DNA of 64,000 nt. It comes from Ignavibacteriaceae bacterium (lineage in GTDB: Bacteria > Bacteroidota > Ignavibacteria > Ignavibacteriales > Ignavibacteriaceae). Below are positions 27,421-37,148 of the stretch, piece after piece (position 1 is the first letter of the stretch; every line of letters begins with the position of its first letter). The translations under genes were made by a program, and so were the position numbers. The notes under the pieces were generated by a model. It saw only the letters and a program-made list of their open reading frames with translations, ran no database searches and was not told the DNA's origin. The stretch lies in NCBI GenBank assembly GCA_013360295.1, contig JABWCL010000023.1:1-64000 (forward strand), in the 5' to 3' direction.

Positions 27421-28773
27421 TTATTTAATCTTCCTTCCGATTGCTGATAAAATATTCCTGAACGGGGAAAGCGTCGGTGTATAATTGTAATAGTTACCGG
27501 ATAATTCCGTCGCGGGGATTTTTAATCTTATGAATAGCTGTATTATGTCTGCATAACCGGAGACCTCCTTCCCTCCCCAGATCGAAGCACCTAATACACG
27601 TTTTGATGATTTATCATAGTTCAGTTTGATGAATGTATTCCCCGAGTCCGGCATAATCGGAACTAAATTTGGTAATATTTCAGTAACTGTATTAACCTTG
27701 AATCCGTTTTTTTCAGCATCTTCCTCACTGAGTCCGCACTGTGCCAGGTAACTGCCAAATAATCGCACTGAAGTATTAAGAATAATTTTGGCCGTGATAT
27801 TTTTATTTATAGATACCGCATTGTTTCCCGCGAGATGTCCCTGCTCGTGGGCAATCGTGGCAAGATTGCTGATCATCTTATTCCCCGTAATAAATTCAAC
27901 GGACTCAGAACAGTCACCCGCCGCAAAGATATCAGGATCAGACGTTTGAAGATAATAATTAACTGAAATACCACCCGCAGCACCGATTTTTAAACCTGAA
28001 GCCTGGGCTGCAGAGACGTTTGGCACAAAACCTGTGCAGTTAAAGAAGACGTCGGATTCAAGTACACGGCTTCCTTCAACGATTGCACTGATCTTATTCT
28101 CTGCCATACGAAATGAATATTTCTGAACATTTGGAATGAAGTCTATACCACCTTTTTCAATAACTTTGGAAAGAATACCGCGTATTTCCGGCTCAGCCGT
28201 GGGAAAAGGATATGGCGCTTTTTCTATCAGTCTGACTTTAATTCCTCGCGACAAAAGCGACTCCGCGAGTTCAAGACCGACATAACCCGCACCTAAAATA
28301 ACCGCGTCCTTTATCACATTAGAGCTAAAATAATCTGAGATTAGTTTAAGATCGGCGACTGACTTAAGCTTAAATAAGTTATCATACTCACCAGTCAATC
28401 CATTCAGTGGATTTACCTGCGATCCCGTCGCGAAAATCAACTTATCATAACTTACCTGATGAGTTTTACCCGAATATACATCTGTTACTTCAATCGTCTT
28501 CTTTTTCCGATCAACAAAATCAACGCTGTGAGCCACCCGTACATTAACTTTCTTTTCATCTTGAAACTTTTCGGGAGTAAAGAAAACAAGTTTTTGGTAA
28601 TCCGTGATCTCTCCGCTTATAACGTACGGCAGTTCACAGGTACCAGTAGAAATAAATTCGCTTTTTTCAAGTAACCAGACATCAGCGAGAGGCTCAGTTC
28701 GTTTTGCTTTGGCAGCGGCAGCGGCACCGGCTGCATTTCCTCCAATAATGATGATTACTTGTCGCTTTTTCAT
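27421..28773 (-). CDS. CoA-disulfide reductase-like pyridine nucleotide-disulfide oxidoreductase
   Basis: The protein is 450 residues with an N-terminal FAD-binding motif (IIIGGNAAGAAAA). A single cysteine, Cys46, lies in STGTCELPYVISG, the position of the redox-active Cys in CoA-disulfide reductases and NADH oxidases (usually NCGLPY). An NAD-binding motif (ILGAGYVGLELAE) is near residue 159. FAD contacts in IFAAGDCSE near residue 282 and a C-terminal dimerisation domain follow. The substrate cannot be fixed from sequence; CoA disulfide, persulfide or oxygen are possible. Its ATG overlaps the der stop (ATGA). Confidence 0.82.
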   Translation of the reverse strand: MKKRQVIIIIGGNAAGAAAAAKAKRTEPLADVWLLEKSEFISTGTCELPYVISGEITDYQKLVFFTPEKFQDEKKVNVRVAHSVDFVDRKKKTIEVTDVYSGKTHQVSYDKLIFATGSQVNPLNGLTGEYDNLFKLKSVADLKLISDYFSSNVIKDAVILGAGYVGLELAESLLSRGIKVRLIEKAPYPFPTAEPEIRGILSKVIEKGGIDFIPNVQKYSFRMAENKISAIVEGSRVLESDVFFNCTGFVPNVSAAQASGLKIGAAGGISVNYYLQTSDPDIFAAGDCSESVEFITGNKMISNLATIAHEQGHLAGNNAVSINKNITAKIILNTSVRLFGSYLAQCGLSEEDAEKNGFKVNTVTEILPNLVPIMPDSGNTFIKLNYDKSSKRVLGASIWGGKEVSGYADIIQLFIRLKIPATELSGNYYNYTPTLSPFRNILSAIGRKIK

Positions 28774-30080
28774 TTTTGCTTGAAGACGAGAGTAAGCGGA
28801 ACACCTTTGAAGCCGTAAAGTTTTCGGATCAGTTTCTCAAGGTATCTCTTATAATTATCAGGGATATTTTTGGGGTAATTCGTAAAGAACAAGAAAACCG
28901 GATAGTGCAAACCTCCCTGTGTGATATACTTTATCTTTATTTCCCTGCCTGTAGGACTTGCTGGCGGAGGCATTTTTTCTATCTCCGGAAGAAGATCATC
29001 ATTGAGTGTCTCAGTAGCAATGACCTTTTTTCTTTCAGAGTGGATCTCTTTCGCGAGTTCAATCAATTTAAATATTCGTTGTTTTTCTAACGCGGAGATA
29101 AAAACTACGGGAAGATAATCGTTCATTCCCAGTTTCCTGATAAGGGATTTCCTGTAGTGATCGGCAGTTTTTGAATCCTTTTCGATCAAATCCCATTTAT
29201 TAACACCGATTATAATGCCTCTTTTTCTTCTGATAGCCTCGTCGATAATGTAGTGATCCTGGCTTTCCATTCCTTTTTCCGCATCGAGCAAAACGATCGT
29301 TACATCCGAATCAGCAATTGCCTTCAGAGTACGTGCCATTGAGAAATATTCGATATTATCATTAATTCTGGAACGTTTCCTGAGGCCGGCAGTATCAATA
29401 AGAATAATTTCTTCGCCATAGTATTTTAAGTGCGAATGAATACTATCCCTCGTTGTCCCCGGGATATCCGTTACGATGCTTCGCTCTTCTCCGAGAAGAG
29501 CATTTGTCAGTGTTGATTTTCCAACATTCGGCCTTCCAACGATCGAGAGCTTAAGGTTTGAATCTGCGGTTAGTTCCGATAAAGGAATCATATCGCTTGT
29601 GAGATCATCCAGAAAATCCCCGATGCTCCTGCCGGAAAGAGCGGAAACTGCAATCGGATCGCCCAATCCTATCGGGTAAAAGTCCGAGGAAAGGTGTTCC
29701 TGGAACTCAGAATCAATTTTGTTGACCAGGAGGAAACATTTTTTTCCTGAGCGTCTGATCAATTCAGCTATATGATAATCAAGCGGCATAAGGCCTGTAC
29801 GCGCGTCAACGACGAACAATATCTTATCTGCCTCAGAAAGCGCATGCTCTACCTGTTCTCTGATTGCCTTTTCAAAAATCTCGTCGGATTCGGGGACATA
29901 TCCCCCGGTATCTATAAGCCGGAACATTTTACCCGACCATTCTACTTCGCCATAATTTCGGTCACGGGTAACCCCGCTTATATCATCAACAATAGCTTCA
30001 CGCTTGCCAACCAAACGATTAAATAAGGTTGATTTGCCGACATTCGGCCTCCCGACGATTGCTACTAATGATATTTTCAT
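28770..30080 (-). CDS. der: Ribosome-associated GTPase Der (EngA)
   Basis: Two tandem GTPase domains define this 50S assembly factor. Each has the P-loop GRPNVGKST, near residues 9 and 182, the DTGGY/DTAGL G3 motifs and the NK(I/W)D G4 motifs. A C-terminal KH-like domain follows from about residue 350. The length, 436 residues, is normal. The ATG at 30080 follows a 60-base AT-rich gap without a clear terminator from the upstream gene. Confidence 0.97.
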   Translation of the reverse strand: MKISLVAIVGRPNVGKSTLFNRLVGKREAIVDDISGVTRDRNYGEVEWSGKMFRLIDTGGYVPESDEIFEKAIREQVEHALSEADKILFVVDARTGLMPLDYHIAELIRRSGKKCFLLVNKIDSEFQEHLSSDFYPIGLGDPIAVSALSGRSIGDFLDDLTSDMIPLSELTADSNLKLSIVGRPNVGKSTLTNALLGEERSIVTDIPGTTRDSIHSHLKYYGEEIILIDTAGLRKRSRINDNIEYFSMARTLKAIADSDVTIVLLDAEKGMESQDHYIIDEAIRRKRGIIIGVNKWDLIEKDSKTADHYRKSLIRKLGMNDYLPVVFISALEKQRIFKLIELAKEIHSERKKVIATETLNDDLLPEIEKMPPPASPTGREIKIKYITQGGLHYPVFLFFTNYPKNIPDNYKRYLEKLIRKLYGFKGVPLTLVFKQK

Positions 30081-30140
30081 AAAAAGAGATTCAATTTCTA
30101 TTTTTTTGTGTAAAAAGTTCAGAGAACATTAAATCAGATA

Positions 30141-30962
30141 CTAAAAATAATACTTCGCGGAAAAGCGCGGAACAAAAATATTTTTATAAGCATAATTAGC
30201 TTCATCCATTCTTACTGATACCTGAAGATTTTTATTGTAAGAAACCGCGCTCCAGAAACCATCAAGCGTGCTAAGGAAATGATTAATGTATAAACCAATA
30301 ATTGCTTTCGAGGAGATGTTATAATAATCATTAGCCTTACCTCGCATCTGTGAATATTCAGTGAAGATGGGAGGTAAATCGCTGTTGTCAACATTATTTG
30401 GGTCAAATGAGTCCCAACCAGCTGTGTACTGATGATACTTTCCTATAAGTTCGTAATATTGTTGCTCACCGTGACGTGGCAGCCGGTGTGAAAATATTGA
30501 TTCAGCACTGTTCAGCGAATCCCAGTTTACTCTTTCCCAAGCCGGTAAAGATGGATTTGGATCAATGGGTATATTAGTACCTTTGAATCTGTTTAGCCAT
30601 TCAGCATATTTAACAACACTCCAGCGTGAATCGGCAACTTTCTGGAAAGAAGCTGTCTGATCATCTCCCTTATTCTCATAAATGAGGGCTACTGAAATAA
30701 CGGCTATTTCAATTCCTGCAAATATTCCCGCTTTAAGATAATCCTCAGCGTAATACTCTCCCGCACCCGGAAAGACGAGGGATAATAGGCCTGCAATTAC
30801 GGGCGATTTCTTCTCAGGCAGCAAAGGACTAATCTGAGACTCTTTCTGTTCGGATAATTTAATTTGTTTATAATCAAGTTTAACCGCACCGCTGGAATAA
30901 AAACCTTCGGTCTGCGCGAAAACAACAAAACTGTATAGCAAAAATGTGAAAAGAATCTTCAT
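30141..30962 (-). CDS. Exported protein of unknown function, DUF5683-like
   Basis: This protein of 273 residues has a signal peptide (MKILFTFLLYSFVVFAQ) and a hydrophobic pair of segments around residues 52-100 containing SLVFPGAGEYYAEDYLKAG. That pattern occurs in a family of exported proteins annotated as DUF5683 or related in Bacteroidota. The C-terminal part ends in an aromatic residue (AKYYF), as in outer-membrane proteins. The function is unknown. It lies 50 bases after a large surface protein gene on the same strand. Confidence 0.6.
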   Translation of the reverse strand: MKILFTFLLYSFVVFAQTEGFYSSGAVKLDYKQIKLSEQKESQISPLLPEKKSPVIAGLLSLVFPGAGEYYAEDYLKAGIFAGIEIAVISVALIYENKGDDQTASFQKVADSRWSVVKYAEWLNRFKGTNIPIDPNPSLPAWERVNWDSLNSAESIFSHRLPRHGEQQYYELIGKYHQYTAGWDSFDPNNVDNSDLPPIFTEYSQMRGKANDYYNISSKAIIGLYINHFLSTLDGFWSAVSYNKNLQVSVRMDEANYAYKNIFVPRFSAKYYF

Positions 30963-31012
30963 AACTCTAATAATTTAAAGTATTTCCATTGATTATTGAA
31001 TTCTTTATCAAA

Positions 31013-34000
31013 CTAAATATCGAAACCAAAAAGAATACCGCCATAGATACGTAGTTCCTTACCGTAAACAATCTCCTGATCTCTTATCTTTCTCCTGAAT
31101 TCATCCAGTCCGTAAGATGCGCTGAAAAATACCGCGGTAGGAAAAAGATAAAACGAAGTCAATGACATTCTTAGTTCAGCGCCAATCCCCTTTTTAACCC
31201 CCTTAAAGTTCTCAAGAGGCCCAGTCCAGGCATTTGCGGCATCACCGGAAAGCACAAGATAAATCTTATCAATATAAAGGTGTCCGGTTTTCGCGTCAAT
31301 CTCTCTCCATAGCGGAACGCGCAAACTTACCTGTGAGTGCACATACTCATTACCGCTTAATGAATAAAATGAATATGCCCTGATCCCGGTAAGTCCGCCA
31401 ATATAAAAATCAAAAAAATCAGGAACCTGTGGGCCAAAGATCGTACCTCCCTTAATCTTAAAATTGAGTGCACTTTTTTTGTATATCTGGAAACCATACT
31501 CAAAATCAGCCTCCAGTTTATGGAAATTAAAGTCCTTGTAATCGGGTTTAAGTACGCCATCCTCAACTGTATATTCGCCATCGGGGTTAAATTCATTCAT
31601 CTCATAATTGTACTTAAGAGTGGAATTAAACCCGAGCGGATTTATATCACTATCGATATAGATCTTTGGTATGTGAAAATCATATTTTAACTGAAAGTTG
31701 CTTCCAATTAGATAGGTGTCATAGAATTTCTGTGAAAAGGGAAGACTTTCAATATTTGTTGTGAATGAACCAATCCCGGCTGTATAACTGCTGTAAATAT
31801 ATCTGAATTCCAGATTGTCCTCTTTCGAGAAGAGCCTGTGATTCGCCACAAAATTGACTTCAAATAGGTTATAACTTACATCAGTAATAATGGGGTCATA
31901 TTCATCAATCAATAATTCTGTATCAACTTTTCTCACTACATTATATAGTTCAACTGAAAGCTCCGGCTTCAGACCGAGTTGGAACAGTACTGGCAGGCGT
32001 TCTTTATATTCGAAAATCATAAAGAGGTCATACTCAAGTTTTGCATTTGTTGCCCCGCCAGCAAAGATAGCGTATCGGTTGAGAATATCACTTGATGTAA
32101 GGTACACCCCCGGTTTGAATTTATTCACAAGAGCATTCTGGGCACTGTAATTATCGAGTCTGATAAACGGGAAAAACGTTAATTTAGAAAATGCACCACG
32201 GTATTTTGTTCCCTTCTCTCTTTCAATATTTTTGTCAGTAAAGTTTTTTAATCTATTTACATCAAAGCTGTCGCCATTCGGAATGTCGGAGCCAAGCGGA
32301 TAGTTAACAAAACGATTATACTTATTCCCTTCGGGTACCGGAGTCATCGACTCTAATAAAGCGATCTTATATCCCGTGGAAGTATATTCTGAGTAGGCAA
32401 TTCTACCGTCAGAGGCTACCATAGGCATAAAGGCACCTCCTAATACGTTGGTTATCCTTACCGCCTTCTTGTCTGAAAATGAATACCTATATAAATTAAA
32501 TATTCCTGTTTCATCAGAGGAATAAATCAAATCCCCGTTCGAATCATATACAGCATTTCGTTCATCATCTTTCGTGGAAAGAATGAATGTCAGATCCGAT
32601 CCTTCGATGGTTACTGTGGCTATATCCCTGCCGTGATGGTAAGTGTAATCAAATACTATTACCCTTCCGTCTGGTGAAAATCTGGGATTATACACCTGCT
32701 CTCCCTCCGTAAAGAAGGTTAATTGTCGGAAATTTTTCCCCAGTGAATCCACTAAGCCGAGGTTGGTTGTTCCGTCTTTCTGAAAGACAAAAGCAATCAT
32801 ACTTTTATCGGGTGACACAGAAGGATTATTCGCTCTTAAATTATATGTCAGGCGATCTTCCTTTTCCTTTTCAATATCGTAAACGAAAAGGTCGTGAACA
32901 TTGTATGAATTTGGATTATCATCACCCAACTTCGAATAGACAATTTTTTTCCCCGGTACAAGCCAGTCAACAGTCGAGCGCGTTCCGCTCACGATCATTT
33001 TTTTCTTATTTGAATTAAGATCATATTCATAGAGAGAAGTTTGCGAAAGATAGTCTTTACCCTGATTCGAAATGAAGTAAAGTCTACTTCCGTCGGCTGA
33101 GAAGAATGGATAAAAGTTCCCGAAGCCATCGTTCTCGATTATTCTCCCGCGAATAATATTATCTTCTACTTTTTCAATACGCTTTGAATACTCATCTTTA
33201 AGATAGGCAATCCACTCCTGATACAAATCCACTCCGCTTATTCCCAGAACATCCTTTATTGCGGCATCAATCGTAAAATTTGACAATTTACCCAGTCTTT
33301 CGGAGATCAGCCGCAGTTTATCCTCCCCATATTTCTGCGCGATATATTTGACAAGAGCAAACCCTGAATTATAGACCGACTCATTTCCAAGACTAGACTT
33401 TTCAAAAACTCCCATTTGATTCCAGGTGAGCAGATTACCATCGAGTATATAACTTCTCAGGATCATATCCCTGTGAGCATCCCAGTTATCGTAGTCAAAC
33501 TCTTTTCTCATATACTGCGCTGTACCCTCGGCAAACCAGGCGGGTATATTTAGCGATGCAAGGGGGTATGACACAATTACATTCGGGAAACCATACAAAA
33601 TATCCGGTCTTCTTTCATCCTCATAATTCAGCCATTGCAGATAAACAGCCGGAATAGATCTTGAGGCTTTCAGCGATGCCTGTATCTGCACCATATGTGT
33701 AAATTCGTGAGCTATTACATTCCTAAGCCAGTTGTGCGAGCCCCTCAGATCGAAGTCAAGCGCACTGGTCCATATCTCAATTTTATTGTCAAAAAAATAA
33801 GTGGCACCGTTTGAGTAATCATCAATATCTTTAATAACAAAATGGACTTTTTCCGGTTCATAATTATAGAACGCTGTTACAGGACCCCATATATCATCCA
33901 TTATTCGTTTTGTAACATTTGCCGTTCTCTCTGCCCCCTCGTGATAATGGACATCAAACTTTTCACCTCTCAGAGTAAACCAGTTGAGTTCCGGATGAAA

Positions 34001-34060
34001 TGCAGTAAACTGGGAGAATAATATCCCCTGAAACAAAAAAAGAAATAAGAAAAATCTCAT
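31013..34060 (-). CDS. Exported gluzincin metalloprotease-like protein with beta-propeller and outer-membrane barrel domains
   Basis: After a signal peptide, residues 30-270 carry a zinc-protease core: HEFTH at 118-122 and a third ligand Glu178 in WFAEGTAQY, as in the peptidase MA-like group. A TolB/WD40-like beta-propeller follows (about 310-590), with repeats such as FSADGSRLYFIS and FSPDGRVIVFDY. The last 350 residues are beta-rich and end in a BamA/surface-antigen-like barrel (GGLTGIRAYSFYSLSGNEY near residue 895). The protein thus looks anchored in the outer membrane with an active-looking protease domain. The target is unknown. Confidence 0.8.
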   Translation of the reverse strand: MRFFLFLFLFQGILFSQFTAFHPELNWFTLRGEKFDVHYHEGAERTANVTKRIMDDIWGPVTAFYNYEPEKVHFVIKDIDDYSNGATYFFDNKIEIWTSALDFDLRGSHNWLRNVIAHEFTHMVQIQASLKASRSIPAVYLQWLNYEDERRPDILYGFPNVIVSYPLASLNIPAWFAEGTAQYMRKEFDYDNWDAHRDMILRSYILDGNLLTWNQMGVFEKSSLGNESVYNSGFALVKYIAQKYGEDKLRLISERLGKLSNFTIDAAIKDVLGISGVDLYQEWIAYLKDEYSKRIEKVEDNIIRGRIIENDGFGNFYPFFSADGSRLYFISNQGKDYLSQTSLYEYDLNSNKKKMIVSGTRSTVDWLVPGKKIVYSKLGDDNPNSYNVHDLFVYDIEKEKEDRLTYNLRANNPSVSPDKSMIAFVFQKDGTTNLGLVDSLGKNFRQLTFFTEGEQVYNPRFSPDGRVIVFDYTYHHGRDIATVTIEGSDLTFILSTKDDERNAVYDSNGDLIYSSDETGIFNLYRYSFSDKKAVRITNVLGGAFMPMVASDGRIAYSEYTSTGYKIALLESMTPVPEGNKYNRFVNYPLGSDIPNGDSFDVNRLKNFTDKNIEREKGTKYRGAFSKLTFFPFIRLDNYSAQNALVNKFKPGVYLTSSDILNRYAIFAGGATNAKLEYDLFMIFEYKERLPVLFQLGLKPELSVELYNVVRKVDTELLIDEYDPIITDVSYNLFEVNFVANHRLFSKEDNLEFRYIYSSYTAGIGSFTTNIESLPFSQKFYDTYLIGSNFQLKYDFHIPKIYIDSDINPLGFNSTLKYNYEMNEFNPDGEYTVEDGVLKPDYKDFNFHKLEADFEYGFQIYKKSALNFKIKGGTIFGPQVPDFFDFYIGGLTGIRAYSFYSLSGNEYVHSQVSLRVPLWREIDAKTGHLYIDKIYLVLSGDAANAWTGPLENFKGVKKGIGAELRMSLTSFYLFPTAVFFSASYGLDEFRRKIRDQEIVYGKELRIYGGILFGFDI

Positions 34061-34063
34061 ATT

Positions 34064-37063
34064 TTATTTAATCACAGCAATTTTAATGGTTTGGCTGCCT
34101 GTTTTACCTGAACCGGATGTGGCAGTTACCTTAGCAATGTATATACCGCTCTGAATATTGTCAATATTCCACGGATGTTCTTTCTCATAATTTGCTGGTG
34201 CAAAGTCAGATAAATCTGCTACAAGGTCTCCAGCCATATCGAATATTTTAATATTAATTCTGGAATCCTCATTTACCACATACCTTATGTATGTCGTTCC
34301 GGTATATACAGGATTCGGATAATTATACGTTAATTTTTCAGAAAGCAATTGCGATGCAGGACTGACGGCGTTTCCGGAACCTGCAAATGATGAATTTCTG
34401 TGGTCACCGTATTTTCCAGTCCAGATTATTTTCATTATTGGATATTTTAGTTCGTATGATCTGAAATAACCTGCGGAGTCAGATACTGCGAGCACGGTCT
34501 TTGTAGTTGATTGCGAAATGCCTAACCCGTATGATTTGCTTTTATTGAAACTGAGTGGGAACGGAGAAAAAATCCCGCCGGTAAGAGAATTAATCCCTGA
34601 CAGTTCTCCTTCTCCCGTCATAAAAAACAATTCAGACCCGCCCGCGCTGCTGAAATCAGCTGACAAAATATGACCATTAAGATCAGTATCTTTTGAATCG
34701 TAATAAGGGAAATTTTGTGCAGAGGCACCATAGATATTGACCTTATGCAGTTTCTTACCGGATAAGTAGTGAATATATACCATCCCGTCGGAACCGGAAG
34801 GTGATAAATAAAAATCTTCTGACTGCATATTTCCTAAAGAAAACTGACTTTCAATCTTTCCCTTTTCAATTACCGTAACCATATTTTTATCAGATAGTAT
34901 AACGATCCTGTAATCGGTATCTGTCTGCTTATAAATCGATAATTTATTAAAAGTGCCTGATACCCTGACCGAATTACCAAGATTATCATAAACATTAAAG
35001 TAATCATTACCAGGTGCAGCTGCCGCAAAAGAAAAATAAGTCTCTGCTGAAGCTATCTGCAGAACTGATTCGCTGCCACCAATTAATATGCTGTCTCTTA
35101 TAACCGGACTCGAACCCGGTGAAGCGGGTAATTCCAGTGTGTATACTTTCCCTGCTGCACCCACAAGTACTTTATTCATCTCTGTGGCTGTATGACGCAT
35201 CACGGCAGAAGCAGTTATCGGTGAAGTCAATTGGACATTCATTAAAGTAGCATTAGAGCTATATTCCAGAAGATTCAACCGCCCGCTCTTCACACCGGAT
35301 AAATACAGAGATGAGTTATACTCGGATGAAGCAACCGGAAACTCGCTGAATCCGGGAGTGGTGAATTTCACGTTCCCGTTTTCATCCAATATATAAAGTG
35401 TATCTGAAGAAGTAAAATAAAACAGGTTTTCTCCTGAATACACAACCCCTGTTAAATCCGAAGTCTTCGTTACAGAATTAATCTTCCTGTCCGCCATAGG
35501 GATTATGTTATCATCTCCCGTTTTGAAACGAAAATATATTCTGTTAGCATTTTCCGAGAAATCTGAGAGGGATATTAAAGATCCTGCACCGCTTGAAGAT
35601 CGGGAATCGGGACGGCTCTTCGAATTAAAAGTATTTTTAAATAACTCCGACTCATTCCCTTTAAACCAAAAATCATCCTCCGAGCCTTCCGCGGTAATAA
35701 TATCACCGAATATCGTGGTAAACTGCTCTCCGATATCCTGGATGCCATCAGCCTCTTCCAGATCTACTCCCTTATTATTTTTATCGTTATTTATAGTATT
35801 ACTGCTCTTCTTCGAGGCAATAACTTCCTCATTGATGTGCCATATCAGAACCCCGCTCCCCGGCAGACTCCAGTCAAACTCATCAACATCTATGACGACT
35901 CCGTCAATCTGCTCTGTAGAATAGCTGTAAAAACCTGAGGTGTCACTCGTAAAAACTTTTGTGGAAACACTATTGCCGTTCTTAATTAGCAGCCTGGCAC
36001 CGTCTCCCTTCGAATCCCTCTGCCTGTTCTCGACTAAAAAATATTCACTCGAATTAATCGGGATTTTTAATATTACCGTATCCGACGCGTTTGCCACACC
36101 TGACGCTGCTAAAGACGCAGCCCCGGCTACGGTATTTAGTTCAACCGGCGTCGCCCACCCTAAATATATCTTCTCCCAGGCGCTTAATTCCGGTGGGAAC
36201 AATCCATTATATGCGAAAATTGACTGACCGTCCATTAAACCAAATCGTCCGATAGCGCTCAGTCCGGTCTCGGTATTAAACAGATCTGGAAGACCTAACC
36301 TGCTGCCGATAGTAGCAACCAATAGTCCGTTGATAGTTATTTCGAATAACGACTTACCGGTTAATAAATCTACTTCCCGGTTCTGTGTCTGTGGCAGTAT
36401 CGCGGAATTTGTCACCCGCTGGCTTCCATTACGCAGTTGAATTCCCTGATACGACGTGCCATAGTATTTACGGTATAAGTCCAGCCCCATATAAATTGAC
36501 GGTAGATCCCTTTCATTCCCCAACGAACCCGGAACCGAAATATCCCTCCCTACTCCGGCGTGGAAAATTACATACAGATCATAACCTGAAAAATCAAAGT
36601 TTGGATACAGTGTGTCAGCCTTCTGCCACGATTCAATACTAAAATCAACTATGGGTTTGAAATCATTTGATTTGACCGGAGGTGAATAATTCCTCATTGT
36701 GTTGGATACTGTGATTATTTCCGGAAGGATCGTATACTCAACAGCCATTTTTCCGCGGGAATTTTTATGGTAATAGTTCTTAGCAAACTCTAAATGACTG
36801 GCAAAGTACGCGCTATCGTGCGGCAGTGGATCTAGAATAGTATTTCCGTAATTCGTACTGTAAATGGAATTGAATTTTCCGTCCCCATAGGTCGTTCGGT
36901 CATTATCTGTCTGGAATTCAACCAATATTGCCAGAATTCTTAGTGTATCAGGCACTCCGGAGGACGGAAAGTTTTGGCTCCTGGAAGGCACAACCTGACT
37001 GACGACAGTAATGTTCAGCAGAAATAAGAGTAGAAAAAATAAAGGCTTAAAAAAAATTCTCAT
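34064..37063 (-). CDS. Type IX-secreted M6-like protein lacking zinc ligands
   Basis: The 999-residue protein has a signal peptide and an N-terminal domain like immune-inhibitor-A/M6 metalloproteases (LAILVEFQTD near residue 45, LPHDSAYFASH near residue 80). At residues 250-260 the M6 zinc motif HExxHxxGLPD is replaced by ATIGSRLGLPD, so all three zinc-site residues are lost while the flanking GLPDLFN remains. A beta-propeller-like middle follows. The C-terminus (about 910-999) is a type A sorting domain (YNYPNPV..., then GIYIAKV). It is probably displayed on the surface through PorU/PorV and not proteolytic. Confidence 0.8.
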   Translation of the reverse strand: MRIFFKPLFFLLLFLLNITVVSQVVPSRSQNFPSSGVPDTLRILAILVEFQTDNDRTTYGDGKFNSIYSTNYGNTILDPLPHDSAYFASHLEFAKNYYHKNSRGKMAVEYTILPEIITVSNTMRNYSPPVKSNDFKPIVDFSIESWQKADTLYPNFDFSGYDLYVIFHAGVGRDISVPGSLGNERDLPSIYMGLDLYRKYYGTSYQGIQLRNGSQRVTNSAILPQTQNREVDLLTGKSLFEITINGLLVATIGSRLGLPDLFNTETGLSAIGRFGLMDGQSIFAYNGLFPPELSAWEKIYLGWATPVELNTVAGAASLAASGVANASDTVILKIPINSSEYFLVENRQRDSKGDGARLLIKNGNSVSTKVFTSDTSGFYSYSTEQIDGVVIDVDEFDWSLPGSGVLIWHINEEVIASKKSSNTINNDKNNKGVDLEEADGIQDIGEQFTTIFGDIITAEGSEDDFWFKGNESELFKNTFNSKSRPDSRSSSGAGSLISLSDFSENANRIYFRFKTGDDNIIPMADRKINSVTKTSDLTGVVYSGENLFYFTSSDTLYILDENGNVKFTTPGFSEFPVASSEYNSSLYLSGVKSGRLNLLEYSSNATLMNVQLTSPITASAVMRHTATEMNKVLVGAAGKVYTLELPASPGSSPVIRDSILIGGSESVLQIASAETYFSFAAAAPGNDYFNVYDNLGNSVRVSGTFNKLSIYKQTDTDYRIVILSDKNMVTVIEKGKIESQFSLGNMQSEDFYLSPSGSDGMVYIHYLSGKKLHKVNIYGASAQNFPYYDSKDTDLNGHILSADFSSAGGSELFFMTGEGELSGINSLTGGIFSPFPLSFNKSKSYGLGISQSTTKTVLAVSDSAGYFRSYELKYPIMKIIWTGKYGDHRNSSFAGSGNAVSPASQLLSEKLTYNYPNPVYTGTTYIRYVVNEDSRINIKIFDMAGDLVADLSDFAPANYEKEHPWNIDNIQSGIYIAKVTATSGSGKTGSQTIKIAVIK

Positions 37064-37089
37064 TCGGTAAATTCCGGAAATTCATAAAT

Positions 37090-37131
37090 AAAAATACTCT
37101 TCAACGGAATCTGAATACCGCTGAAGAGTAT
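37090..37131 (-). terminator. Intrinsic terminator after porV
   Basis: A 14-bp stem with one G-T wobble (37094-37107 with 37118-37131) and a 10-base loop is followed by T-rich sequence on the minus strand. It lies 17 bases past the porV stop. The next gene starts only about 30 bases further on, so either that gene has a promoter inside this gap or termination is partial. Confidence 0.75.
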
Positions 37132-37148
37132 CATAAACAAAAATGATC

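Noticed and set aside
35505-35924. A 139-codon plus-strand frame inside the M6-like gene
   Set aside because: It is Ser/Pro-rich in the way antisense shadows of such genes are; no signal or ribosome site is present.
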